In this document: positions 1 to 8,992 of the stretch, piece by piece | How the letters are laid out: every line of letters begins with the position of its first letter | How positions within the stretch are numbered: position 1 is the stretch's first letter | Origin: Desulfosporosinus acidiphilus SJ4 | GTDB taxonomy: Bacteria; Bacillota; Desulfitobacteriia; Desulfitobacteriales; Desulfitobacteriaceae | Assembly (NCBI RefSeq): GCF_000255115.2 | Contig: NC_018068.1 | Coordinates: 558,001 to 622,000, forward strand | Direction: 5' to 3' | Length of the DNA stretch: 64,000 bases | The notes under the pieces: model-generated | What the model saw: only the letters and a program-made list of their open reading frames with translations | Told to the model about the DNA's origin: nothing | Databases searched by the model: none | Made by a program: the position numbers and the translations under genes

Positions 1-742
1 TTAAGCGAATTGAATCGTGGGGGCAATTTTTGATGCAGCTTCCGCAAAGATTGCAATTGGCGTTGTTTTCCATAGCCATCGGAAATTCAAACATCGGACA
101 CCCCGGTGCGTTAGCCCCACCTTTGTAACAATCGCGCGTTTTACAGGTTTTACAAACATTCTTATCAGCGCGCAGTTCTAACATACCAGCCCGGGAATAG
201 TTGCCGGACAAACTACCGAGAAAACAGAGGTAACGGCACCAAGTACGGCGTTCAAAAAGCAAGGCACTTACCATAACTCCGCCTAGTATGAGCAATAAGA
301 GAGTTCCGGACCCTCGCGGGGATTCCACAATCCCCCAAATGTGATCGGACCAGGTGATTAAAATAAAAGTGATATCAATTATCCAAAGACCATTTTTCTT
401 AATGAAATTGGGAACTTTAAGGTTAGCTCCAAATAACTTCTGTGTTAAATCACTCACCCAGGCAAACGGGCAAATCCCGCACCAGAAGCGTCCCAGGAGG
501 AAAAAGAAAAAAGGGATTAACGGCCACCAAAGAACCCAGGTTGCAGCAGAACCAAAGTTATTGTCTACGGCAGTAGGTCCTGCAAGGGTCTCAAACATAA
601 TCACTGCAAAAACGATCACCGTAATCCATTGGAAAATTCGTGGGTAAAAATAGCTCGTTAGAAACCGTTTAAGCCAGCGAACGTTAAGAAGATTCGTCGG
701 TTGTTTAGTCGGTTGCTTGTTGATGGAATTTGTTGAAGACAT
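1..742 (-). CDS. 4Fe-4S membrane polyferredoxin, NosR/NapH/CcoG-like (partial)
   Basis: The frame is open from the ATG at 742 to the window edge, giving 247 codons; the stop lies outside. Several hydrophobic segments are seen, with Cys motifs between them: WCGICP near the first half, WCRYLC, then CKTCKTRDC and a classic CNLCGSCIKNCP cluster near the visible end. This is the layout of integral membrane ferredoxins that pass electrons across or along the membrane (NosR, NapH and CcoG families). It follows the YtkA-like gene by 18 bases, so the two are probably co-transcribed from the sigma54-type promoter at 1392-1407. Sequence resemblance to copper or nitrous-oxide accessory systems is suggestive only; the electron acceptor is unknown. 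Confidence 0.8.
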   Translation of the reverse strand, partial: MSSTNSINKQPTKQPTNLLNVRWLKRFLTSYFYPRIFQWITVIVFAVIMFETLAGPTAVDNNFGSAATWVLWWPLIPFFFFLLGRFWCGICPFAWVSDLTQKLFGANLKVPNFIKKNGLWIIDITFILITWSDHIWGIVESPRGSGTLLLLILGGVMVSALLFERRTWCRYLCFLGSLSGNYSRAGMLELRADKNVCKTCKTRDCYKGGANAPGCPMFEFPMAMENNANCNLCGSCIKNCPHDSIRL

Positions 743-760
743 ATCCAGGCCTCTACTTTC

Positions 761-1351
761 TTACTTTTTCCTTCCTTTTAAGGCAGCAGCGATAATTCCA
801 GCAATGACGACAACACCGGCGACACTGCCAATAAGCACATAATCAGGTCCTGATTTTCCGACCGTTATTGGAAAATTGACCGTACTTTGGCCTAGGGACG
901 AAGAAATAGTAATTGCTTGGTTCCATTGGCCAGGTTGGTTGAAGTTCATGTTTTGCATCATATAGGAACCTGGCTCCATGGACATTGACCCCATGGAAGA
1001 TTGTTCTTGCATGACCATTCCGCTTTGGCTATCCATGCTTGATGACATATTCATACCCGCCATGTTTCCACCATCATTGGAGTTAGAGCCCATCATGGTG
1101 GGATTGCTCATCGTAACTTTTGCTCCGGTTACGGGTTGGCCTGTTGCCTTATTCTTAACGATGATGGTCATGGTTCCGGATTGGTTAGCCATGGGTGTTT
1201 CCGGGTTCATTTGCATAATGACATGATAAGGGCCGGCGTCTTGCTCAAGCTGAGATGCCGCGAAGGCATTGGTTGCAAACATAAAAGTCAAGAGTAAAAA
1301 GGATGATAAGGTAAGAAGGATTTTCGAAATAGGTTTTCTTGGATAACTCAT
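761..1351 (-). CDS. Exported Met-rich YtkA/FixH-like protein with C-terminal anchor
   Basis: 196 residues. An N-terminal signal peptide (hydrophobic core about residues 12-30, ending AFAAS) is followed by an Ig-like beta domain resembling YtkA/FixH/CopC-type modules. A Met/Ser/Asn-rich loop (about residues 88-130, many MxxM and GMxM pairs) looks like a copper- or silver-binding strip. The C-terminal hydrophobic helix ends GRKK, which should anchor it on the outer face of the membrane. It is the first gene after the sigma54-like promoter, upstream of the polyferredoxin. A role in metal delivery or sensing is inferred from the Met-rich loop, not shown. Confidence 0.75.
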   Translation of the reverse strand: MSYPRKPISKILLTLSSFLLLTFMFATNAFAASQLEQDAGPYHVIMQMNPETPMANQSGTMTIIVKNKATGQPVTGAKVTMSNPTMMGSNSNDGGNMAGMNMSSSMDSQSGMVMQEQSSMGSMSMEPGSYMMQNMNFNQPGQWNQAITISSSLGQSTVNFPITVGKSGPDYVLIGSVAGVVVIAGIIAAALKGRKK

Positions 1352-1391
1352 AAAACACGCTCCTCTAATTTATTGAGACGGCAATTATCAA

Positions 1392-1407
1392 TGCAAAAGT
1401 CATGCCA
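1392..1407 (-). promoter_or_regulatory. Sigma54 (-24/-12) promoter
   Basis: Read on the minus strand, the site is TGGCATGACTTTTGCA, with GG and GC separated by exactly ten bases as the sigma54 consensus (TGGCAC-N5-TTGCA) requires. The predicted start point is about 30 bases ahead of the YtkA-like gene. A sigma54 activator gene lies divergently next to it. Confidence 0.75.
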
Positions 1408-1617
1408 AGTTGCGCTTAATATCAAATTATGATGTAATAGCACTATGATTATGGAGTTTTGTCGACTTGTATTGGCATTTTCGAGTATTCTATTCATACT
1501 AACTTGTAAAATATAGATCAATTAAAAGAAGAAAGTACAAAAAAGTGTGGGAGAAGACACAGTTTACTGCGCCTTTTCCCACAACAATCCTAAGTGCAGG
1601 TCTAAGGGGATGAAATA

Positions 1618-2967
1618 GTGCGACGGATATTAGTTGCCGATGATGAAGTAAATATGCGCTGGGTTTTAGAGCGAGCCTTAACAAAAGCAGGATATGATGT
1701 TGAAACTGTAGCAGATGGGCAATTAGCCATAGAACGGGCACTGTCGGAACGCCCGGATCTTGTTCTTGTTGATTTAAAGATGCCCAAGGCTGATGGGTTA
1801 AGTGTGCTGCGTACATTGAAAGAACATTATCCAGATTTATTATTTGTCATGATGACAGCGCACGGCAGTACGGAAATAGCGGTGGAGGCGATGAAGGCAG
1901 GGGCTCATGACTATCTAATGAAACCGTTTGAGATTGATGAACTACTCATCACTGTTGAGAAGGCCTTAGAAGTAGAAAGTCTGCGTGAGCAGGTGGACTA
2001 CCTGAAGGGGGAGGTTCAGCCTAATCGCTGGCAATTGGTTGGAAACAGTGACAAAATGCAAACTTTAAAACTTCTTGTGGAGCGGGTTGCGCCAACACCG
2101 GCAACGGTTCTTATTCAAGGGGAGTCCGGTACAGGTAAAGAATTAGTTGCCCACGCTATTCATACCTTAAGCTCGCGGGCTAATGGCCCTTTTATCCGAG
2201 TCAATTGTGCGGCTTTGACTGAGACTTTATTAGAAAGTGAATTATTTGGACACGAGAAAGGTGCTTTTACCGGAGCCCATACACGCAGAATCGGACGTTT
2301 TGAATTAGCAGATGGCGGAACGCTTTTTCTCGATGAGATCGGTGAGCTGTCTTTTAATGTTCAAGCAAAGCTGTTGCGAGTACTTCAGGAACGGACATTT
2401 GAACGGGTCGGGGGTGAAAAAACCATTCAAGTTGATGTGAGGATCATTGCCGCCACGAATCGGGACTTGTTAAGAGAGGCTCAAGAAGGACGGTTTCGCG
2501 AAGATTTATATTATCGATTGAACGTCTTTCCAATATTCGTTCCTCCTCTGAGAGAACGCCGGGAGGATATCTCCGTCCTTGTTGAACATTTCTTAGACAA
2601 ACTCAGTGCCTATGGGAAAAACAAGACTCTCGGACCGGGAGTTCTTGCTCAGCTCATGGCTTATACCTGGCCGGGAAATGCACGAGAACTCGAAAATGTC
2701 ATTGAACGAATGGTTATTATTTCTCCTGGAGCTGCAATCGGTCTTGATGGGGTGCCAACCTTAAATACATCTAATCAATCAGAGAAGACCTTGGATCCCT
2801 TTATTCTTCCGCCGGAGGGTATATCCCTTGAAGAGATTGAAAAGTCCTTTATACGTCAAGCAATGGAACAAACGGATGGTAATCAAAGCCAGGCGGCCAA
2901 AAAGCTGGGACTTTCCCGTTACGCCTTTTTGTACCGTATGGAAAAATACGGGATAAGCCCACATTAG
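1618..2967 (+). CDS. NtrC-family sigma54-dependent response regulator
   Basis: 449 residues from a GTG start with AAGGGG upstream. The receiver domain covers residues 1-120 (acidic pair D8/D9, phospho-acceptor D52, T80, K102). The AAA+ domain follows, with Walker A GESGTGKE at about 168-175, the sigma54-contacting GAFTGA loop at 215-220 and Walker B LFLDE near 236-240. A Fis-type helix-turn-helix ends the protein (about 423-447). It should bind upstream sites and activate RNA polymerase-sigma54. The only sigma54-like promoter seen nearby is the divergent one at 1392-1407, so the YtkA-like/polyferredoxin pair is the likely target. The partner kinase follows 30 bases downstream. Confidence 0.95.
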   Translation: MRRILVADDEVNMRWVLERALTKAGYDVETVADGQLAIERALSERPDLVLVDLKMPKADGLSVLRTLKEHYPDLLFVMMTAHGSTEIAVEAMKAGAHDYLMKPFEIDELLITVEKALEVESLREQVDYLKGEVQPNRWQLVGNSDKMQTLKLLVERVAPTPATVLIQGESGTGKELVAHAIHTLSSRANGPFIRVNCAALTETLLESELFGHEKGAFTGAHTRRIGRFELADGGTLFLDEIGELSFNVQAKLLRVLQERTFERVGGEKTIQVDVRIIAATNRDLLREAQEGRFREDLYYRLNVFPIFVPPLRERREDISVLVEHFLDKLSAYGKNKTLGPGVLAQLMAYTWPGNARELENVIERMVIISPGAAIGLDGVPTLNTSNQSEKTLDPFILPPEGISLEEIEKSFIRQAMEQTDGNQSQAAKKLGLSRYAFLYRMEKYGISPH

Positions 2968-2997
2968 GACAGCTGATACCTGAGAGGAGTGCTTTTA

Positions 2998-4137
2998 TTG
3001 CCAAGCTATAAACTCGATCTCAAAAATCGTCATCGAGTCTATTTTGATTTGCTGATCATTAGCATCGTAATTGTCATTTTAACGGTCATTCATTATACAA
3101 CTTACCATTACACCATGAATTATCACATCATGTTACAATTTGCCTACTATCTCCCTGTGATTTATGCGGCTATGCGCTTTGGTTTAGCAGGAGGGATTTT
3201 ATCAGGGTTATTGATAACCGTTCTGATTCTTCCGTTTATGACTTTTTTTCAAACCATGACAATGACTTCATCAGCTATGCTAACTCAATGGGTGGAAATT
3301 GGCCTAACTAATGGAATTGGTTGGTTAACTGGTTTTCTAATTGAACAGGAACGGAAAGCGACACGTAAGCATCAACTTGCACTTCAAATTCAGAAGGAGT
3401 TAGTAGAAAAGTTAAAACATGAAAGCCTAGAACGTGAACGCTTGCAAAGCGAGATCCGGCAAACTGAACGGTTAATCGCGCTTGGGCACCTGAGTGCCGG
3501 ACTGGCTCATGAAATACGCAACCCACTGGGGATCATGAAAGTAAGTATTCAGCTCTTGGCTCAGGATAAGAGAGAAGATAGAGAGGTTTTAGAATATTGT
3601 CGTGTGCTTCAAGAAGAGTGTGAACGCTTAAATCGGTTAGTTAGTGAGTTCTTAAGTTTTGCCCGTCCTAAAGAATTGGTGCGTGGAAGGGTTAAGTTAG
3701 GAAAACTCTTGGCGGAGGGAGTTTCGTTAATTCAGCCTGCTCTGCGGCAGCACCAGATTGAATTATCTCAAACAGGAGGACAAGTTGATGATTACGAGGT
3801 TGAAGCAGACTCTGACCAGATTAAACAAGTCATTTTAAATATCTTACTTAATGCCATAGATGCCCAAGGAGAAGGCGGAAGGATTCTTCTGGAGGGTATT
3901 CAACCAAAAGACTTTGTAGGATTTGCCGTTAGCGATGAAGGGCAAGGAATTTCGCCCGATGTCTTGCCTTACATATATGACCCATTTTTTACAACAAAGG
4001 AGAAAGGAACCGGATTAGGCTTGTCGGTGGTACATCGTATCCTAGATCAACACGGCGGGAAGATATCCGTTTCAAATCGAAATGGGCGGGGAACAAGAGT
4101 TGAAATTTTGTTGCCTCGATGTGAGGAAGGACCCTGA
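2998..4137 (+). CDS. NtrB-like membrane sensor histidine kinase
   Basis: 379 residues. The TTG at 2998 is preferred because GAGGAG (2984-2989) lies 8 bases ahead; the in-frame GTG at 2989 overlaps that site. Four or so hydrophobic helices occupy residues 20-115, then a coiled linker. The H-box LAHEIRNPLG (His near 171), N-box NILLNAIDA and the G1/F/G2 boxes (DEGQGI, PFFTTKEKGTGLGLS) are all intact. It autophosphorylates and passes phosphate to the adjacent NtrC-like regulator. There is no PAS domain or large extracellular loop, so the signal is probably sensed inside the membrane or by a partner protein. Confidence 0.93.
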   Translation: MPSYKLDLKNRHRVYFDLLIISIVIVILTVIHYTTYHYTMNYHIMLQFAYYLPVIYAAMRFGLAGGILSGLLITVLILPFMTFFQTMTMTSSAMLTQWVEIGLTNGIGWLTGFLIEQERKATRKHQLALQIQKELVEKLKHESLERERLQSEIRQTERLIALGHLSAGLAHEIRNPLGIMKVSIQLLAQDKREDREVLEYCRVLQEECERLNRLVSEFLSFARPKELVRGRVKLGKLLAEGVSLIQPALRQHQIELSQTGGQVDDYEVEADSDQIKQVILNILLNAIDAQGEGGRILLEGIQPKDFVGFAVSDEGQGISPDVLPYIYDPFFTTKEKGTGLGLSVVHRILDQHGGKISVSNRNGRGTRVEILLPRCEEGP

Positions 4138-4284
4138 TTGAAATGTTCAGGGCGTCCCATAGCAAATCGTTCTGAAGTTTAAGGCCTCTTTAAATCTTGC
4201 ATGTGTGAAAATATCACAATAAGTCGAAATAGCTCGACAACCTATTTTTCGTATGCTAAAATATGAGTAATTAAATATCGAGGG

Positions 4285-4460
4285 ATAAGTAATCTTTTCC
4301 TGAGGGAAAGGATTGAAAAGGGAAGTCAGTTGAAGACTGACGCGGTGCCCGCCACTGTGAAGGGGAGTTAACTTACTTAATGTCACTAGGATAAAACTTG
4401 GGAAGACGTGAGTTGACAATGATCTTGAGCCAGGAGACCTGCTTATTCCGAAGTTTAAAC
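4285..4460 (+). promoter_or_regulatory. Cobalamin (AdoCbl) riboswitch
   Basis: The conserved core is present: GCGGTGCCCGCCACTGTGA at about 4339-4357 (B12-box region) and GAGCCAGGAGACCTGC at about 4426-4441. The preceding arm contains AGTCAGTTGAAGACTGAC. It lies ahead of an intrinsic terminator and the NiCoT gene, so high cobalamin should shut off cobalt uptake. Outer limits are approximate. Confidence 0.92.
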
Positions 4461-4528
4461 TACCTACGGGATGTTAGGGAGGTGTATATCGGTGTCTTTA
4501 GTTGTTGATACTGGTTAGAACTCTTACG

Positions 4529-4557
4529 AACCCTTTCAGATAGTGAAAGGGTTTTTG
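4529..4557 (+). terminator. Riboswitch expression-platform terminator
   Basis: AACCCTTTC and GAAAGGGTT form a 9-bp stem around AGATAGT, followed by TTTTTG. It sits between the cobalamin aptamer and the permease start. Confidence 0.85.
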
Positions 4558-4591
4558 TTATTTTATTTAAATTTTTATGGGGGTTTTAATA

Positions 4592-5611
4592 ATGAGTAAT
4601 ATTTCCACCCAGAGGCATTTCGACGCGATTAAGTATGGATCAGCAATCTTAGCGATACTTATTACAGGGGTGTTGCTTCTCTCCACGGGTGTTTTTAAAT
4701 ATCCTCAACTTCTAGGCTTGGCCGTAATCTCCTATACCTTTGGACTAAGTCATGCTTTTGATGTAGATCATATCGCAGCGATTGATAATATGACCCGCAC
4801 GTTGGTTCAAAGAAAGAGCAAAACAAAAGGTGTAGGCTTCTTCTTTTCCTGTGGACATTCAACTGTAGTTATTGTTATGGGCACATTAACTATTTTTGCC
4901 GTTAAGTGGGCGCAAAAAGCACTTCCGCAATTTCAAGCTGTCGGCGGGGTTGTGGCCACTTTAGTTTCTGGTTCTTTGCTGCTTATCCTAGCTCTTGTAA
5001 ATTTGATGATATTAAAGGATATTGTAAAAACTTTTAATAGTATGGCGAGAGGTAAGTACATTTCAGAAAGTGTAGAACGGCCCGATAAAGGATTTATTAA
5101 TCGTTCAATAAATCGGTTATTTAACCTTGTTAGTAAGAACTGGCAAATTTACCTAATAGGGCTTTTGTTTGGACTTGGATTTGATACGGCAACACAAATC
5201 GCGGTCCTGGCAACATCAGCCTCTGCCTCGGCGAGTGGTGTACCTTGGTTCGCTGTTTTATCTTTCCCTATTCTATTTACTGCTGGTATGAGTATGATGG
5301 ATACCATGGACGGTTTCTTTATGTCGACCGCATATCAATGGGTACTTACTTCACCTTTGAGAAAAGTTTATTATAACCTAACTATCACGGGCCTTTCAAT
5401 CTTGGCTGCAGGAGTTATCGGTATTATCGAAGTCGGCCGGGTGTTTGCCCAAGAAAGCGGGCTTAACAGTGGGTTTTGGCTCTGGCTACAAAACTTGGAT
5501 TTTAACAAGATGGGTTTTATGCTTGCAGGAATGTTCATATTGGTTTGGTCTGTGTCATTGATCGGCTGGAAAGTGTTCCGACTTGGTGAAAAAGAAAGTA
5601 GTTTTGTATAA
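4592..5611 (+). CDS. NiCoT-family nickel/cobalt permease
   Basis: 339 residues. The ATG at 4592 has GGGGG 8 bases upstream; the ATG at 4577 has none. The family signature HAFDVDHIAAIDN (H-X4-DH metal motif) is in the second hydrophobic segment, and LGFDTATQ and GMSMMDTMDG match later NiCoT motifs. About eight transmembrane segments are expected. It imports Co2+ or Ni2+ across the cytoplasmic membrane. Control by a cobalamin riboswitch argues that cobalt for B12 synthesis is the relevant substrate. Confidence 0.93.
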   Translation: MSNISTQRHFDAIKYGSAILAILITGVLLLSTGVFKYPQLLGLAVISYTFGLSHAFDVDHIAAIDNMTRTLVQRKSKTKGVGFFFSCGHSTVVIVMGTLTIFAVKWAQKALPQFQAVGGVVATLVSGSLLLILALVNLMILKDIVKTFNSMARGKYISESVERPDKGFINRSINRLFNLVSKNWQIYLIGLLFGLGFDTATQIAVLATSASASASGVPWFAVLSFPILFTAGMSMMDTMDGFFMSTAYQWVLTSPLRKVYYNLTITGLSILAAGVIGIIEVGRVFAQESGLNSGFWLWLQNLDFNKMGFMLAGMFILVWSVSLIGWKVFRLGEKESSFV

Positions 5612-5742
5612 GATATTTTGTTTTCCCATTGTGTAATGTTTTTTCTATGAACCCCTAAAAATGCTTATTGATGATGACTGGTTAGACTAGGATAACCCAA
5701 GTTTTATGAAATTGAAGGAACAGTATGCAAATTGTGAAATAG

Positions 5743-5877
5743 ATTCTTGGGACATTCAAAAGAGAAATCAATTCAAAGAGAAAAAACAATACTGCTTTAA
5801 CGATTCTGAAAGAGAGATATGCCAAAGGCGAAATTTCTTCAGAAGAGTTTCAACAGATTTACAAGAATATTTTATAA
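5743..5877 (+). pseudogene. SHOCT-domain remnant (no start codon)
   Basis: After an in-frame stop at 5740-5742, this frame encodes a clear SHOCT motif near its end: LKERYAKGEISSEEFQQIYK, then a stop at 5875-5877. No ATG, GTG or TTG precedes it in frame, and upstream coding sequence appears to be in another frame. The likely explanation is a frameshifted or truncated small SHOCT protein. An overlapping frame at 5706-5903 is open but has no family resemblance. Confidence 0.5.
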
Positions 5878-6129
5878 GGGGAATCGTTCGAAAGCTGCAG
5901 TAACTAAATTATTGAGATCGTCGTTCACACAGAACCATATGATTCGGCAACCAGCATTGGCAACTGTTTCCAAAATATTGTCATAGTGTACTTTTTGGGG
6001 ATCATAACTAATTACAGTTTGTTGGTTATGCACATGACAATCAGTAATTCCTTTCTTCGATAGCAGAATGTTTTGAATCTCTATTTCATTACAATAGCTA
6101 GTAACCAAAACAATTTCAGAGCTGATCAT
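5872..6129 (-). CDS. Small HMA-like fold protein without CxxC
   Basis: 85 residues, start preceded by GGGGG and TTTTAGG. The pattern of a short strand (SEIVLVTSY), a helix (EIEIQNILLSKKGI), two strands (TDCHVH, TVISYDP), a helix (HYDNILETVANAG) and a final strand matches the heavy-metal-associated beta-alpha-beta fold. The CxxC metal site in the first loop is replaced by SYCNE, with a single Cys. It ends at the SHOCT remnant and lies downstream of the chromate transporter gene by 82 bases on the same strand, so the two may be co-transcribed. Metal binding is uncertain. Confidence 0.6.
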   Translation of the reverse strand: MISSEIVLVTSYCNEIEIQNILLSKKGITDCHVHNQQTVISYDPQKVHYDNILETVANAGCRIIWFCVNDDLNNLVTAAFERFPL

Positions 6130-6211
6130 CCTAAAACCCCCATCAATATCATAAGATTCTCGGGAATAGAAACAAGGAATAGGAATAGTGACGCACTTTT
6201 AAATGTTGACG

Positions 6212-7474
6212 TTAGAAAATGATGCACGACAAAATTGCTCCAGTAATAATAATCCATAAAGTATCAATTTTCGTAAACCGCTGTACACCAAAGGCTCCTA
6301 GAGCAAGCCCTATCGTTGGTAAATCAACTAAGGAACTGCCGGTTAATTTAATGATGACAGCCCAAAGCGTTCCAATGAATGCAGCGACAATTCCGCCGAT
6401 CGCCATTTTGAATAGTTCTATCTTACCCGCGCGGTTATAGAGATCGGAAATAATATTAACAACGGCAAAGGACGGAAAATACATATTCGCCATAGCTAGG
6501 GCAGCTCCGAAGACGCCAGCCACTTTATAGCCAATAAAGGCGGAAATCACGGTAACCGGACCCGGCGTCAATAAGCTCAAAGCCAAGGCCACCCCAAATT
6601 CCTTGTCAGTGACAAAGTGAAATTGATTAACCATAGTATTCTGAATGAACGGCAGCATAGCGTAGCCACTTCCAAAGGTTAGGCCGCCGATCCCAAATAA
6701 CGTATTGCCAAGACTCCGAAAGGTCGGGTTACTAAAGTTAATCAAAAAGTTAATGACTATTAATACCCCAAGCATTATTAGCATAGTTACATACTTTTTC
6801 TTACTAAACTTAAATTTTAGGGCGGAAGTTTCTTTTTGAGAGGACTTCTTAGTAACCCAGAACTTTTTATCCATAACCGATTTCCAACCATAAACCTTGT
6901 ACGACAAGAAAGTAAAAGCCAGGCTAACAATTCCGGCGACGATAAGAAGAACCATGATATTGACCTTCAAAAAATACACCATAAAAAAACCTGCAGCTGC
7001 TAGGATCGTTAACTGAAGAGTGTTTACTCCTTTTTTCCATAAATCGATGATGGTGTTAAAGACAAGCCCCACAACGAGTGCGCCGACGCCTTTAAATAAG
7101 GAGGATACGACAGGTAAATTATTATAATTGAGGTAGAGGTGGGCAAGAACGACCATCGCCAGAAAACATGGAATAACAAAAAAGATACTAGCCACTAATG
7201 CGCCGGGAAAACCCCTTACAAAGTATCCAATGTAGGTATTGAGGTTAACCGTAGGTGCTCCAGGTAAAAGCTGAGAAAGGGCTAAACCGTTTAAATATTC
7301 CTCATCGCTCATCCAGTGTTTCTTATCGACCAATGCTTTTTTGGCTTCTCCAAGAGCAGCTAGGCTATAAGATACAAACCCTATGTGAAGAAAAGTTTTT
7401 GCAATTTCAAATAGACTCACGACTTTAGGTTGTTCCAGTGACCGACTAATTTCATTTCCTATTTTTGTTTCCAT
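6212..7474 (-). CDS. chrA: Chromate transporter, full-length CHR family
   Basis: 420 residues, ATG preceded by AGGAGG. Two homologous halves are present: the N-terminal half has the LPGAPTVNLNTYIGY motif and the C-terminal half LTPGPVTVISAFIGYK, typical of two-domain CHR proteins with ten or more membrane helices. Characterised members export chromate, but many anaerobe members have no tested substrate. It is transcribed leftward; a second, rightward copy lies at 9944-11137. The gene symbol is by family only. Confidence 0.88.
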   Translation of the reverse strand: METKIGNEISRSLEQPKVVSLFEIAKTFLHIGFVSYSLAALGEAKKALVDKKHWMSDEEYLNGLALSQLLPGAPTVNLNTYIGYFVRGFPGALVASIFFVIPCFLAMVVLAHLYLNYNNLPVVSSLFKGVGALVVGLVFNTIIDLWKKGVNTLQLTILAAAGFFMVYFLKVNIMVLLIVAGIVSLAFTFLSYKVYGWKSVMDKKFWVTKKSSQKETSALKFKFSKKKYVTMLIMLGVLIVINFLINFSNPTFRSLGNTLFGIGGLTFGSGYAMLPFIQNTMVNQFHFVTDKEFGVALALSLLTPGPVTVISAFIGYKVAGVFGAALAMANMYFPSFAVVNIISDLYNRAGKIELFKMAIGGIVAAFIGTLWAVIIKLTGSSLVDLPTIGLALGAFGVQRFTKIDTLWIIITGAILSCIIF

Positions 7475-7654
7475 TGGCTCTGCCTCCTAATTCCCAAAAT
7501 CCCCAAATTAAACAAATGTCAGGTGGGGTAAAAATTCATTAGATAGGGTGGGCATTATCCTCTTTCTCTCAATAAGTGAATCAATTCACATTAAATTAAT
7601 CGAAAGGCTAGGAAACTAACAATTAATGCCATGCGAAAAATTGTTATTACGAGC

Positions 7655-7732
7655 TCAGAGACCTTTACAGACTTGGATTGTTTTTTCAGCGGAGTAATCA
7701 CTTTTAGTTATAATGTCAATGATTAAACCCAT
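7655..7732 (-). CDS. Possible 25-residue peptide
   Basis: An ATG at 7732 follows AAGGAGG with a spacing of about 8 bases, a better ribosome-binding site than many real genes here. The 25-residue product starts MGLIIDIITKSDYSAEKT and has one Cys near its end. I recognise no family. It lies in the roughly 300-base gap between the CHR transporter and the WtpA-like gene and could be the truncated start of a lost gene. Confidence 0.35.
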   Translation of the reverse strand: MGLIIDIITKSDYSAEKTIQVCKGL

Positions 7733-7771
7733 GCCCTAAGCCTCCTTATCATGCACCAACTTATCCAATGA

Positions 7772-8590
7772 TTAACAAGGAATTAAACCGCATTCTTCTA
7801 GAATCGAAGAACCTTCCTGGCCCGTAAGAAAATCAACAAACGATTGGGAAATGTCGGGTTGGCTACTGTCCTTTGCTATTCCAATAGCAAATTCTATAGG
7901 GCTACCATGGATTATTATATTTGTTCCTGGGATCTTACTTTCGAGGCTTACAGAAGCTTGGTCATAAAATTTGGCATAGGCAGGATTCGATAGATTAATT
8001 TTCGGTGGTAGAACAATATACGGAAGTCCTAATTGTATAACCTCTGAGGAATAAAGAAATGCGTAGTCAACTTTGCCCTTTAGTAAAGCCCTCGAAAGGT
8101 CAAGTGATTTAGGATAGATAGTATAAGGGATACATGCTGCTTCCATAGTTGAGTATAGTCCGGCTCTATTATAGAATCTTTCAGCTAATTGCCAAACCAT
8201 AAGAGTCCTATAACCGCATGGGTCTAGACGATGGTCGGAACGAGCAAAATTAACTTGGGGCTTTAGTAGCACATCGACCCAATTTTCAGAAGTAATTTCT
8301 TTGTTTTCAATCGAAGTGTGATGACAGCCAATAACAATTTGGTCAGTAGCAAAAACGAAGTAATTTTTTATGAGATTGGGCACAAGTAATTCAGTAAATA
8401 ATGCTTGGTCCGCTAGTGCTACGATGTCAAATTTTTCTCCAGAGAGTAGTCGTTTTGCGCCCTCTCTTGAACCAACTCCCTCCATCTCAATTCGAAGACC
8501 TTGGTTGTATTGTGAAAAATATTCTTGACATTTTTCCATAACATGTTGCAAAGCACCTGCATGGATTATTTTAAGAGTCTTTTGAACCAT
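7772..8590 (-). CDS. WtpA/ModA-like oxyanion-binding protein lacking a signal peptide
   Basis: 272 residues from the ATG at 8590, which has AGGTGGTGA 8 bases upstream; an in-frame GTG at 8605 overlaps that site. The fold looks like a type II periplasmic binding protein of the tungstate/molybdate (WtpA) group: IIHAGAL at the start, DIVALAD, and RSDHRLDPCGYRTLMV in the middle where WtpA has its oxyanion site. There is no signal peptide or lipobox, and no permease or ATPase gene nearby. It follows a PadR regulator by 21 bases. It may act as a cytoplasmic oxyanion sensor or storage protein; that is inference. Confidence 0.75.
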   Translation of the reverse strand: MVQKTLKIIHAGALQHVMEKCQEYFSQYNQGLRIEMEGVGSREGAKRLLSGEKFDIVALADQALFTELLVPNLIKNYFVFATDQIVIGCHHTSIENKEITSENWVDVLLKPQVNFARSDHRLDPCGYRTLMVWQLAERFYNRAGLYSTMEAACIPYTIYPKSLDLSRALLKGKVDYAFLYSSEVIQLGLPYIVLPPKINLSNPAYAKFYDQASVSLESKIPGTNIIIHGSPIEFAIGIAKDSSQPDISQSFVDFLTGQEGSSILEECGLIPC

Positions 8591-8611
8591 CTTTATCGTC
8601 ACCACCTATAT

Positions 8612-8992
8612 TTATTGTCCAGGGTGTGAATTGTTAAATTGTTGATAAGTCTCTAAGAAATTCTCTAACTTTGTCTTTTGTCGAACAATGTATTTCGTCC
8701 AGACAATTAAGGACTCTTCCCCTTGAGATGTCAGCTTATAAAGTCTCCTGCCTGGCCCCGTCTCACCGACTTCCCATTGAGAGTTTATCAATCCCTCCTT
8801 GTCCATACGTCTTAAATTTCTATAAACTGTAGCTGCGTCAACTTCTGCACTCTTAAATTCACTATCATTTAGGCGTTGGATTAATTCATATCCGTGAGAA
8901 GGTTTTTGTTTTAAAAGAAGAAGTAATTCCGCTTGAATGACACGCTCCATAGATAGTGACAATTCAGGCTCATTTACCTTCTCTCTATCCAT
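8612..8992 (-). CDS. PadR-family transcriptional regulator
   Basis: 126 residues, start preceded by GAGGTGAG. The winged helix is recognisable: KPSHGYELIQRL, the DAATVYRNLRRMDKEGLI recognition region, and GPGRRLYKLT in the wing. A short C-terminal helix should dimerise. It is the first gene of a pair with the WtpA-like protein and probably represses its own promoter; a GTATTAATAC palindrome lies at 9028-9037 in the upstream region. Confidence 0.9.
   Translation of the reverse strand: MDREKVNEPELSLSMERVIQAELLLLLKQKPSHGYELIQRLNDSEFKSAEVDAATVYRNLRRMDKEGLINSQWEVGETGPGRRLYKLTSQGEESLIVWTKYIVRQKTKLENFLETYQQFNNSHPGQ

Noticed and set aside
354-647. Plus-strand 97-codon frame
   Set aside because: Antisense to the polyferredoxin gene, whose Cys motifs are unmistakable.
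4147-4419. Minus-strand frame over the cobalamin riboswitch
   Set aside because: It lies antisense to a clear riboswitch.
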